From: Cruorifilaria tuberocauda
Taxonomy: Eukaryota; Nematoda; Chromadorea; Rhabditida; Onchocercidae
DNA length: 64,000 nucleotides
Reading direction: 5' to 3'
NCBI GenBank assembly: GCA_013365365.1
Contig: JABVXU010000092.1
Location: 1 to 64,000 of the forward strand
Shown here one piece after another: positions 12,407 through 24,009 of this stretch; the first letter of the stretch is position 1; each line of letters starts with the position of its first letter. The position numbers were made by a program, and so were the translations under genes. Under the pieces are notes generated by a model that did not search any database, was not told the origin of the DNA, and was given only the letters and a program-made list of their open reading frames with translations.

Positions 12407-15235
12407 TTGTTTCTTGAACTGCTTTGTGTTTTTATCGCTGCCAAACAAAAAACGATTGACTTTTGGAAATTCCTGTAATTTTTAGCGGACTGCTATCTAA
12501 AAATTTTATATCTACTGAAAATTTTGGTTTCCTTTTGAAATTAAAATTAGCTCAGTTTTGGACTTGTTTGGTGTAAGTTTCAGCCTTGCTGGCGAGGTTC
12601 TTAGAAGAATTTCTAGTCATTTTCTCGCTTTTATTTTTTATAGCTCATTATTTATGATTTTGGACGATTGATAATGTAAAGCGGGAATACTGATGCTTAG
12701 GCATTTCATTGTTTTATAGCATTTTTTAAGGATTGAAATTATAACTTAGTACTATTAGTACTGTAACTTAGTAGTGTCACATTTTTTTGGAATTGCCTAC
12801 ATTCCGTATAGTATCGGTTTATATTTTCAAGACAACTATATAGGTGCAGAGATTTTTGTATTTTGTTTCTGTTTTATTTTCCTTTAACTGGCGATAAATA
12901 CGTGTTATATGAGTTCTTTGTTGTATCGTTTTTATAATGGAATGATTCGTTCATCGTATTTTCCTGTATTTTTATTTCCATAAAATTTCCCGATAAAATT
13001 TATGTAGACTTTGCTTACGTTGCAGTTCATTTCGAGAATGCTCGAACATAAATCGACACATCCGACTTTCAGGCTATAAAGTAATATTTGATTTGCATTA
13101 GTCTGCCTCAATCACAACATAATGTGTCAGCAGTCCTTTATTAAGATTTTTTGATTCTTGTTAAACCGAGTCGATGTACGAAAACCGATGGCATCTGTGT
13201 AAGCGTTCTCTGTCCGCTGTACTCCTTTTTATTGAATTTTGTTTCTTAAGTTCAAGTACGAACACTATAGTATCGCATAAGAGACTGTTTTGGTCTGAGT
13301 CAAATGCGATACAGTGTTTGACCATTTTGACGGAAAAAAATTCTTATGCACCGCAATACTACTTATTCTTGGATTATTCTCAAAACAGTCGTCTGTCCTT
13401 ATTCACCCAAAAAATGGTACAAGCGATGGACATTTTATTCAGATTCAAATGAAGTGTAGATCAGGTTAATGGGATCGACATCGTTTTAGATTCATAATAT
13501 TACAGCAATTCGAAGTGTCATGTCATTTTGTCGGAAGAACAAGAGAATGGCGTTTTAAAGGCCATTGACCGACTCTTATTCGTAAGAAGACCCACTAAAA
13601 GCGAAGCATTTGCACATTTTATAAATTTTCAACTTGAATTATTTTCAGATATTTGATAAGGAAAATAAATCACCATTAATAAGTTACCCAATTAGGAGGC
13701 ATCGTTGCATAGTTATGAAATTAACTTCCAAACTAATAAAGAAAAATTTTTTATAGCTGTTTGGATATGATATATTTTTGAGTCTTTATATTTATGAAAG
13801 TGTAAGCATTTGTGTCATGATAAATATGTGCAAACATCGATATTTTGAATTTCGAGTTTAGGGAGTTGGCTAATCAGTTAATATAGTTATGACACTTGTA
13901 GCAATTTAACATTGGCCAGCCAAGGTAGTCAGGTAGTCAGTGATTATAATCCATGAACAGTGATATTTATTCATTACATAATGGTTCTTTTCATTTTATT
14001 AAAGATAATTCGGATGGGATTATTTTTCCGCCAAACTATGACATTTCATGCGACATCGATTTTGAACATCCTAAGAAATTTTGAAATTTCTATCAACAGT
14101 AATATTGACAAACTTGATTGTATAATTTTGATAGATAATACAATTTATGAATACGGCAACAATATAAGTTTCGAATACAGTTTATTGGTATTAGTATATG
14201 CTACAATAATATTAATTCCAATCATAAGTTTCACAATTTCTTGATTAAAGTCAACATTGGTTTATTTATAAATCGAACAGCGATTTTGGCACTGGTGCCG
14301 CGACAAAATTAATATAACTGGTTCTTGATGGGGATCAATAAAACTAGAACTGGTCTAGAAAAACAAGATAAGAGATAATGAAGATAAAGATAATGAACAG
14401 CCTTGTCAATTGAAGTAGAATTGATTTTAAAATAAGAAAAAGAGAAATATTTGGGATGGAAAAAGTTCTGAAACCTTTCTTCTCATTGAAAGGATTGATA
14501 CCTAAGAAAAGAAATCTCATTCATTAAAGTGGAGATGAATGATGTAACCAACAGCACTTTACTCACCGATATTTCATCAACTGACCCGATCGATTGCTGT
14601 AGAGGAATCATCATTCCTCTGATTTATTACACCAAACATAACACCAAATATAACATTAATCATGACATGTAAAAAAGTTTCTTTGATCATACTCTTCTCC
14701 TTGACCATATTCATTCAGTAATCAAAATTATATTAAAATATCTGACAATTTAATTTTAGCAAGCGTGAGTTTTATAAAAAAGTTGATAAAAACGTGGTGA
14801 TTCTCAAAGATTTTAAAATCATAAATTTTTAGAACTCCGTTCTTTAATTTTATCTTAGCATTTAAAATTGCTGAAAAGCAGCTAAATCCAAAAAAATAGG
14901 AGTTTTTGGTGTGATTGTTTCCGTTAAGGAACAAACGACATGACAGTATTTAACTGCCAGCCTCGAGTTTTGCTTCTTATGACAGTGGCATAATGTGAAC
15001 GAGACAAATTGGTAACCGGTTCCCTACCTTCGATAATAATGATGAATGACGATATTGACAATGATGAGATAGCAATGTTTCAGGACTGTTTGAAAAGTAC
15101 GACACATCTTATCTGGATACCACCATATCTTATCACGATTTCATCCTTTAGCTAATTATCCAGAAACCATTCCAAGATATGCAGTAGTCTTGGATGACGA
15201 CTGATAACTATCTCCGCATATATAAATGTATATCA

Positions 15236-15326
15236 AGATAGGATACATACGTACACATACATTTTTATGTATATATTTGTGTGTTTATATGTGTGTGTGT
15301 GCTTATGTTTGTGTGTGCGTGTCTTT
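15236..15326. repeat. TG/TA-rich imperfect microsatellite
   Basis: Alternating TG and TA dinucleotides (for example GTGTGTGTGTGCTTATG) over about 90 bases. Confidence 0.8.
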
Positions 15327-16230
15327 CGTCTGTATACAGTTGAATAGTACGGTTGAATAGTTTTATTCGACAACAACCGCGATTTTCAAAAATTTTGTTC
15401 AGTTGTAATGGTTGCCGGTTGAGGCGAATTCCGACGAATGATTTCGTCGTCGCAAACAAACATCAACCATACAGAGACAACCCTGACAAACAAACCGCAC
15501 GGAGCAATGACAGCAGCGACGACATCTGCGGTGATGGTAATGCGAAATTACAAAACAACCCAATCGACTTCGAAATCACTATTTTAACAATTCACGACTT
15601 GTTTTAATATCAGGTATCCACCCCCGCCTACACACACACCAATATTCAACCACACTACCCCGCGGTATATCTTTCTCGCTTTTCCTGTCATCGCTCTCTG
15701 CTACTATCATCATCACTTTTGATTTATTCAAAACTTCCACCCACAAAGTCACAAAGAGACATAAACTCACCGCACTGCCCTCTCTCCTAACAGTTCCGCC
15801 TGTCATTTATATTACTTCCATGATATTTCACTATGATCCTGTATATATACTTTTAAAATTAGCACATGATATCCAACAACCTGAATCGATTGCCGCCTAT
15901 TTGGATTGAAATGGACTTTGGTAAATGGACCTAGCTACCCTTACTTTTTGATCCGCTTAACTGATGGGAATTCCATTTCTGTTGAGTTATTTCGTCATGT
16001 CTACACATTTTCCATTACACTTGAATTTGCAAAGTGGTATTCTAAAGTGTAAAATAAGCGCCTAAAATATCCATCTATATTCATAAAATGATAGTTCACA
16101 GAACTGATAATTTATTTTGCTTATAGCTTTAATTCTAATCTACCGAGAATCTTAAGCCTCAAAATAAATTCTCTTTTCTTTTGATCTAATAAATTTGAAT
16201 CACGAAAAATGTCTATTCCACTAGATAAAA

Positions 16231-16302
16231 TTATGGTGTTTTGGATGAATATTACATTTTGCCATTCGTAATTTTGTTCACATTCCATCCCAAAACACTA
16301 TA
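16231..16302. repeat. short inverted repeat
   Basis: ATTATGGTGTTTTGG-ATG at the left and CAT-CCCAAAACACTATAAT at the right are imperfect reverse complements about 30-35 bases apart. It could be a remnant of a small inverted-repeat element. Confidence 0.4.
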
Positions 16303-16511
16303 ATATATTTTTCATTATTTAAAACGCTTTTCTTCTCTTTTCTCTAGAAGATAAGAGAGTTCTAGAAGAATGTAATTGATAAAAATTCATTACAAAAGAA
16401 ATGAAATCGGCGTAGATTGAGTTGTGGACGGCAATTTTTCAATTGAGGGAAATTGTTCCATTGAAATTATGACTATCAAAGTAAAATTTTTAGAGTGATA
16501 AGTTATTAGCC

Positions 16512-19500
16512 ATGGGTTGGAATTCTCTTTTGAGTCAGACAATGTCAAATGATGCCGAAATGCTGAATGAAGTGAACAATGTTCCAGAATCAAAATCTGC
16601 AATTATCCGAAATTCTAATGGTTAATTTACCATTCCCTTTGAAATATTGAAATTTTAAATTCCTGTAATCCGTATCACACATTATGATTTCTTTCCCTTT
16701 ACAACGATTCAAAATATGCTAAAATCATATGTTTGCTATAGATCATCAGAATGTATATTTTTTTTTTCAATATCTTTTTTAATTTGTTATTCAAATTAAA
16801 AATTTGAAAATATTTGAATTCGAAAGAGAGAATGATTTCTTAATAGGTGGCTTAGGTGGCTTTGTATCAATGATCAATTACGCGACAAATCAGGCATATT
16901 GTATGGCGGTCCAAATTGATCAATCCATCAGTGATAAATATATTAGCATCAAACCAACCGATGACCCACAGTGTTTTCAAATCGTAGATGTTCAGGCCTG
17001 AGTTCTTATCTGTTTTGTGATTCCGGACTGAACTTTCTCTTATCTGACTAAATTCCTATCTCTGGAATAAGATCTATGACAAAAAAATTTATACTTGTAA
17101 TATCATATATCATCAGCTTTCATTTAAATTTGAAGGAGGAGCAGTGCTAGAATTATATTTTTGTTATTAGTTCATTTTATTTGTTTGTTAGTTGAAATTT
17201 TCGCTCAATACTTATTTTTCTTTGCCAGGATGTAGCAGAAGATCTGAGTCTGCAACCGATATTCATACAGGTGCATCATAATCCCAACGTTCGCTTACCA
17301 TTACAGCATCTGATTGATCAAGCTGCTGAAAGGTTGTTTATTCTAATTTGATTGGATATATTAGCTATATTAATCTAAAAAAATTTACAAAATGATCTGT
17401 AGATGCATAGATTCATAAATTGAAAACAAATTAAAAATTCGCTGATTTGAGATTTTAGTACCCGTTATTATTCGTTAAATGCTCTTAGAATGAAATGCTA
17501 AAGTAATTTAAAAATAACTCGAAAATTTTCATCTTTTCAGAACTGTACAAATGAATGTTTCAGTAGGTTTATTTTCATGATATTTAAATCTAGGCCTTGA
17601 TTCGACTGCTTTTTCTAATCAATTGAAATTTCTCAATGTAGTGATCATAATTTTCAATATTTTTATACTTCAATTAATCAAAGCTCAGAACTAAATAAAA
17701 GCTTGGAAAAAAGGAATCCGTATTCAAGTCTATTTAAATTACGGAAATATTCTTACCCAGTGCAATTCCCTTCTACAATCTGTAATTCTCAATATATTTC
17801 AGGACACTGGGACGACTGAATCTAGATCTAAAAAAAAATGTTACCGTTGATTTAACTGATAACGATGATATAAATATTTGGAGGGACAAAGCTGGTTTCG
17901 TTGTAAGAGACAAAATGAAACTATGTGAGCTCACTGTCAATAAAAATGAATTTCAAAAGACTCTCGAAGCAGTAGAAAGTAAGATCTTCCAAATTCTTTC
18001 ATACGCATTGCGAAATCTTTGAAAATTTTGAATTCAATAAAATTTCAAAGTAGAAAGAAAGCCAGATTAGCGCCGTAGTTTCATTTCTAATAACGCCTGT
18101 CACTATATCGCCACTATCAGTGCTAAGAATCAGCATGTTTTTTATTTATTATTATTATTTTTGAATATTTCTCATTTCTTATCATATGATATCTCTCGAC
18201 TCAAAGGGAGTTGAAATCTACAGTTACCGATCGGAAAATTTCAAAAATCTCGCAAAAAAGTTTAGATAAATTATGCAAAATACTGGCAATTGAAAAGAAA
18301 TTGCTTTTTCAACTAGGATAAAATATATTATGGATTAGGATAAAATTATAATTTTACATTTCTGTTTGCTTCACAAATCATAAATGGAATTTTTTTGTCG
18401 ATCAGTGATTGATTGAAAGCTAATTTGTCACTCATTTATAGGAGTGAAATAGCGTGATTCAATTACTTTTTTCCAAAAATACAAGAGAGATCATAATATC
18501 ATTGATCTGATCGGTAAAACTTCCATTACCATTCTGAATATATTACACTATAAATTTCATTGTTTTGAAATGTTATTGTTTCCTATTAAAGAAATGGCGA
18601 AGATAAGTCTTCATGTAATTTAATGCGATAAAAATTGTAAAGTCCCATCATCTTCGGTCATCGAGAAATAAGTTGTGAGAAAACGTTAGCAAAATAAAAG
18701 ATTATTAGGATCTTCATTTAAAGTGTTATTACAGAGATGGAAAATGGATCGATCTCGTTCTATCGATTCAACATTTCCATTTCTTGCCCTTTATATTTTT
18801 CGTACTTAAGAACTCATTACAATACTATTATTGTAGTAAACATACAAATCAAACTGGATATTCTAATTGAAATAATAGCCACAAATAACTAATCAAAAAA
18901 AGGATTAACGTTGTGTTTACTTTGAAAAAGAAGCTAATTAGTAAGTAGTCTTAGATGATTACTTGCAGGAAAAGTAGTAGAGTTGGAATAAAAGTATATG
19001 TACAAAAATTTTACGTTCTAGACGTCAAAATTTCTGGATTCGATGATTCACAAATGGGAAAACTTGTGAAATTTGACAAGACAGTGAGCAGTGCAGATCG
19101 CAGTAGATTTCTGGAATATCTCTTTAAAGACGCAAATGTATGTTTTGTGTTGCTTTTTACCTGGACACGAATCACTAATATTCAAATGTATCAATTATAC
19201 TGTTTAGTTTAATAATAAAGAAGTTCATATAATGAGAGACATGCGTGACAAGAGCATTTAGACAATAACATTGATCGAATATATAAACAAATAATCTTTT
19301 AATAATTTAGAATGTTTAATAATTTAGAATGTTACGATCTTACAAACTATAATTGATCAGGTATTGATTGCTGAAAACGAAGAAACATCGGCAGTGAATG
19401 GTTACGGTGTCTTCCGAAAGGACCGTATTCTTGCTGTTTACGCAAATGTTAAGGAAATTGCACATGCCATCATGCAGGAAATACTTCAAACGATGAATCA

Positions 19501-19736
19501 TGACGAGGTATTACTGTATATTTATAATGAATCCGGTAACTTCCTAATTAAACACATTTTGCTGATAAAAAATGTATTAACAATCAAATATCCTATCTGC
19601 ATGACTAACATCCTATTTACTTCACTTGTAACAGTTCTTCTTATGCCTTAGTGTCGAATTTCGCACGTCTAGAACAGTTGAGGAAGCAGAACAATGCTTA
19701 CTGAAAGATGAGAGGATTTGTACCATTTATTCATGA
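16512..19736 (+). CDS. GNAT-fold protein, probable degenerate acetyltransferase
   Basis: Proposed exons: 16512-16620, 16847-about 16989, 17229-17332, 17803-17978, about 18983-19137, 19361-19507, 19635-19736 (about 311 aa). After a polar N terminus, GGFVSMINYATNQAYCM resembles the central strand of a GNAT domain and IWRDKAGFVVRDKMKLCEL the late 'Y-x-K-x-G-F' block. The C-terminal half (KFDKTVSSADRSRFLEYL, then NGYGVFRKDR) resembles the second domain of YitH-like/DUF1248 nematode acetyltransferases. Between them the usual Q/R-x-x-G-x-G/A acetyl-CoA loop is not seen. Two junctions are uncertain: the exon 2 donor (16983, 16989, or a GC donor at 16995) and the exon 4-5 join, where the best-looking acceptor (18968) breaks the frame and a poorer one at 18982 restores it. 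Family call is by resemblance only. Confidence 0.6.
19299..19332. repeat. tandem duplication of 17 bp
   Basis: TTAATAATTTAGAATGT occurs twice head to tail inside the penultimate-but-one intron of the GNAT-like gene, close to the acceptor at 19360. Confidence 0.85.
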
Positions 19737-20388
19737 CCATGTATATAAGCTAAGGTCAAATTAAGGTTAATTTATTTGCGAGATAATATTTTGGTCTTCT
19801 AAAACGATAAATTCAAAAATGTTTAAGATAAAATTATGTACAATACGGAACCGCTGGAACATTGAGCACAAATCAGATACCTGTTGCAAACAGATCATTC
19901 GTCTTCATACGCGTGCACTACCGACAGGCATCATGTGGGACCGAGTATTTATTTTAAATGCGGGCATAAACTTGATTTGAGTATTAGATAATATGATTGA
20001 AATGCAACCGTATTTTCATCGAATTGCTCACTTCCCAGATATGTACAAGTAGCATTTCTCTGTACTTATATACTACACATTCATATTTTTTTCAATATAA
20101 CTACGAACAATTTTAATTGATTTTCAACTTAAAATTTTGATTTACCATATTTAAAAGTAGCACTGACCATTTCTATAAAATATATCTTCTGCTGAATTGT
20201 TCTTTCTTCTTCCTAAATTTTTAAATGACCTTTATAAATGCATTGGGAACAATTCAATAGATTTTACTACTTTACAAACATCTAGAACACTCTTAATACC
20301 AGGAATAAGCGTACAAGTGAGTTTCATAAAATATGAAACCATGAATAATGAGATATTTACAAAAAGAATGTGCCAGAAAGCATCTATT
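19737..20388. other. convergent 3' intergenic region
   Basis: Separates the ends of the GNAT-like gene (+) and the vezatin-like gene (-). AT-rich, no supported exon. Confidence 0.6.
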
Positions 20389-23300
20389 TCATGACTCACT
20401 CCCAGCATCATCCATAAAATCAACACTTGGACCTAATTTTACAAGTGAGATGGCTTGTTTTAAATCTAACTCTACATTCGACTTAACTACAGCATTATTT
20501 TTTGAAACTGAACTAGAAATATTAAAATTCTCTCGATTAGCAACTTTCTTAGTATCACATTTTTCATTGACTGTCAATATTTCTTGAAATTCATCTTTGA
20601 CTGTAACCATACGCTGATTATAATCAATTTTGGCTGCTTTGGCTGCGTTCATTTCTCTAATTCGCGATTTTAATTCTAGCAGCACAGATCTTGCTGCATC
20701 TTCATTTGTCTCCTAAAAAACATTTTGATGGAAATAAAAATTTGTCTAATGAACCATTACACCTGGAAAACTCAATTAATCATAAGAATCAACAGCTTCA
20801 ATTATAATTTTTTGCTGAATGCTTCATATCTTGAAGACAGCAGAATAAAAAATTTTGGCTCTTTAATAATGTTTACTCTATCATATCGAGGATAAAAGAC
20901 TACAATCCCAGAATACGTTTCAATTTTCATCAAGCCATAATCGACAACGCCCATATGCTATTTTCCATTTAGATTATTCGCAAACTTACGGTTTCCTGCC
21001 ATGAAGAGGGAGATATATCTTTTTGTTGCTCATCTGAGACAATAGGAAATCCTTCATACACCTGCAAAACCAGGATTATTAACTTATCGCGATGAAAAAT
21101 GTTTGTTCTGTTCAAGTTTTGATTCAACGAGAGAGAAGCGAAAACAATTTAAGACTTTGTCAAAAATAAGCAACCTTTTCAACCTGCGATTCATTCGCAA
21201 CAGACTCGTCTTCATCAGTACTTTCCGATATTGAAGAGTATGATGACATGTCTGAAGGCTTTATGTCTTCGTGTACTATATGTATTTTGGGAGCAGAAAG
21301 CTCAATAGCTTTTCTTAGTATTTCAGAAACATACAGAAATTTTTCTTCTTCTGGTATTTGATTTCCATTTAGACTGCAACATGAAAACCTACAATTTAGA
21401 ATTATCTTTTTTAAAAATGAAATCTAATTATCCTCATAGTCCAACTTAAATTTCAAAACTGCTAATAGGAATGCCATCAATGAAATAGTGTGAAAAATAA
21501 TTCATAAATAAGGGAAATTGATATAGGAAACATACATTTCTGAAGCAAAACTGAGATGCGCCAGAATCTTCTCGTTATTTGACAAAAAAGGCGAGAATTT
21601 TCGTATTTTCTTTTCTGATGAGTAACAATCACGGTAACTGATAAATTCGAGACTATGTGAAATCCTGTCGAAAAATCGTTTTTTTATAGACTTGTTCAAA
21701 AACCTGATCCGAACGAAGATAATAAACATTTAACAACCACAGATTTCTAAAGCTACAAAAGCAAACACCCACAACAATTGAACACAAAATGTGACAAATA
21801 AGTTTTTATTAATTTGTTTCAACTTCAGTTAGTCAGTCTGATTTCAGCTTGAAATAAAACTCAATTAAGCTGAATCAAATTATATTTGACATAATGGATT
21901 GTGATTAATTTTATTCATCAATCAAATAAATTGATAGTAAATAAATTCTAAGGGAAGAAGCTGGATACCATTGAGGGAAAAAAGGAACTACAGCATACAT
22001 TACAACTGATCTGTTCAGAAATAAACTGTTTCAAATCTCACCTGGATTTGCTGTTTCTTAAAAGCAGTGTTTCGCGAAAGAGATCCAGAAATATGAGTAT
22101 CAGTCTACACGAAGGACGAGATGAATGCAACACAAAAAGCCGAAGATATTCACTCCGTAGAAGAAACAATAGTTGCCACAATTCCTATACATGTAATTAC
22201 AAAACTGATGGACAAGAAATGTGAGAAATTCAAAAATTTTATCCAGCTGGATAAAAATAGCAAAATTAACTACTTCAAATAGCTGAAGATTAAACAAAGG
22301 AGATAAAATTCAAAAAACTGTTGTCCCTATTGGAAACAAAATACTGCTCGGATATTACATATATGAACTGAAAATGGATGTTACCTTCAGGGTAGACAGC
22401 TGAAGAAACTCTTCACATATATTATCTCCCAAAGCCAATTGCGACATTTCAAGTGTAAACATGTCACACAATAATTCCGAATCATCATGTCTAAGAAGAT
22501 GAAAACACTCCTTAATTATTCCACTAACTTACCATCATTTGCCTCCGAGAATGAAACCTATACTATCATACTGAATGTTTACATCAAGTTTTTGTTTACG
22601 TCAGCCATACAATCAATCAACTCCAACATATGATATGAACTCATTGCACAGAAAATAGAATTTGAGAAGATTTAAATACAAATCGCTACGATATTTATAT
22701 TGTTACAGAACTCTAATTAGAAGACAAAAAACACAGTTTCTCTAAATATGCAGCAATAAAAACAACCGCTACCTGCACAAATTTCTCGTCATACGCACAT
22801 GACACTGAACTTCATAACGAAGCGCTTTCAATAGCTCAAGCCGGAAAAAACGTAAGCATATGGTTGGGCTCACGTCAAGTTTCCTCCGTAATCTAAAGAG
22901 CACAATCCGAAAGAATTAAATAATGATATAAATTTACAACACCAATCAACATTTCTAATCAATGCTAGATTAAGAATGATACAACCTGAGAGACGAAATC
23001 TCACTTAACATTTCAGTAAACATCATTGTATGTACCTGACTGTGGTGACAAACAAAACAATCGCTGAGAAGCTATCAGAAGTGGAATTTGTATAAATCGA
23101 AGGCTCATAAATTTATTGCAAAAATTTTATTGCAAATATAGTTGAATTAACATACCCGAAAAAAGCTATCTCTCTAGATCGGATGGCAGCAGCGACACGA
23201 TGAAAAACAGAATCAAAATCAGCTGATACATTGACATATGAAGATACGATACAATAACAAAACCGCTTGATGGCTTCCAGCAAACCGATGAAAAGTGCAG

Positions 23301-23679
23301 GAAATATTAGAAGGCCTAGTACTTCATGCGAAGAAGAAAATCCGCAAGCAATAACGACAAGTATTGCCAAAACGTATGAAATGGACTGAAAATATTCGTA
23401 AAAAAGAAATTGAAAACAGCAAGGAATTATCAAGCATGACCCACTAATTTTAAATACTCATCTATATCAATTAAATTACAATATTACAGGATCAGTAAAT
23501 GAGATGAAACAATTCCTCCTACGCACATGAAACAGACGAAACAGTACTTTAGAAGAAATCAGTGCTTTCTGCTCCGATCTCAAACAATATTCTTCCACCA
23601 TTTCCAAATCCATATCATCCAAGACAGATTTCTTGAGAAGCAACTCATATATTTGCCAAAAAAAGCCTGAACCAGACAT
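20389..23679 (-). CDS. vezatin-like two-pass membrane protein
   Basis: Vezatin is a transmembrane partner of myosin VII and cadherin-catenin junctions. Exons in transcript order: 23679-about 23488 (or 23527), 23385-23156, 22892-22773, 22490-22385, 22104-22042, 21690-21536, 21373-21175, 21061-20990, 20712-20389 (about 475-486 aa). Exon 1 has an N-terminal helix region (LLKKSVLDDMDLEMVEEYCL). Exon 2 encodes two adjacent hydrophobic segments starting SISYVLAILVVIACG, then a helix ending AIRSREIAFFG, placed as in vezatin. Later blocks also fit: CDMFTLEMSQLALGDN with QSIKKRFFDRISHSL, an acidic serine-rich region (SESTDEDESV), and DAARSVLLELKSRI near the C terminus, like the vezatin 'ESKRVLQELKSVL' segment. 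Overall identity is low; order and topology carry the call. The exon 1 donor is unresolved, and the exon 6 acceptor at 21691 was chosen because the better-looking one at 21704 gives a stop. Confidence 0.62.
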
Positions 23680-24009
23680 TCCAACAAATCAACACAATCC
23701 AATACCTCAACCCATGAATGATTCTGTCAAACTGAAATGGCGCAACAATAAATGATTGATCAATTAACACCATCAACACATCCTACTCTCAAATAGCAAC
23801 AATCGCGTTACCGTCACCATCGACTCTCAATTTCCAGACCAGTAACTAGTCAAGATAATCCTTCAGCTGCACAAATCCTCAATCCAATATTATTGAAAAT
23901 TAACAATTAGATATAAACTTTAACAGGATATAGTGCAATTGCAATAATGGCATACGAAATATCGATTTTTATTACAGAAAAATGGAATTTATTTTAAAAA
24001 TTGGCTGAT
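23680..24009. other. short same-strand spacer between ARL6IP5 and vezatin-like genes
   Basis: About 330 bases between the TAA of the upstream minus-strand gene (24010) and the ATG of the downstream one (23679). It contains TTTATT (AATAAA on the minus strand) at 23988-23993 and 23968-23973. No other coding sequence is seen. Confidence 0.6.
23968..23993 (-). terminator. two poly(A) signals of the ARL6IP5-like gene
   Basis: AATAAA occurs twice on the minus strand, roughly 17 and 37 nt after the stop codon of the upstream gene. Confidence 0.55.

Larger units (their letters stand above)
12407..16511. other. 4.1-kb gene-poor stretch
   Basis: No exon chain or protein domain could be supported on either strand. 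Open frames at 13174, 13960 and 15353 lack recognisable motifs and flanking splice logic. A TG-rich tract and a small inverted repeat are listed separately. Long UTRs, an unrecognised non-coding RNA, or lost element remains are all possible. Confidence 0.5.

Noticed and set aside
13960..14244. 94-codon hydrophobic frame in the 4.1-kb gap
   Set aside because: Isoleucine-rich as expected from AT-rich DNA; no acceptor/donor logic and no known family.
15353..15607. 84-codon frame after the TG tract
   Set aside because: No recognisable domain or partner exon; polar and low-complexity.
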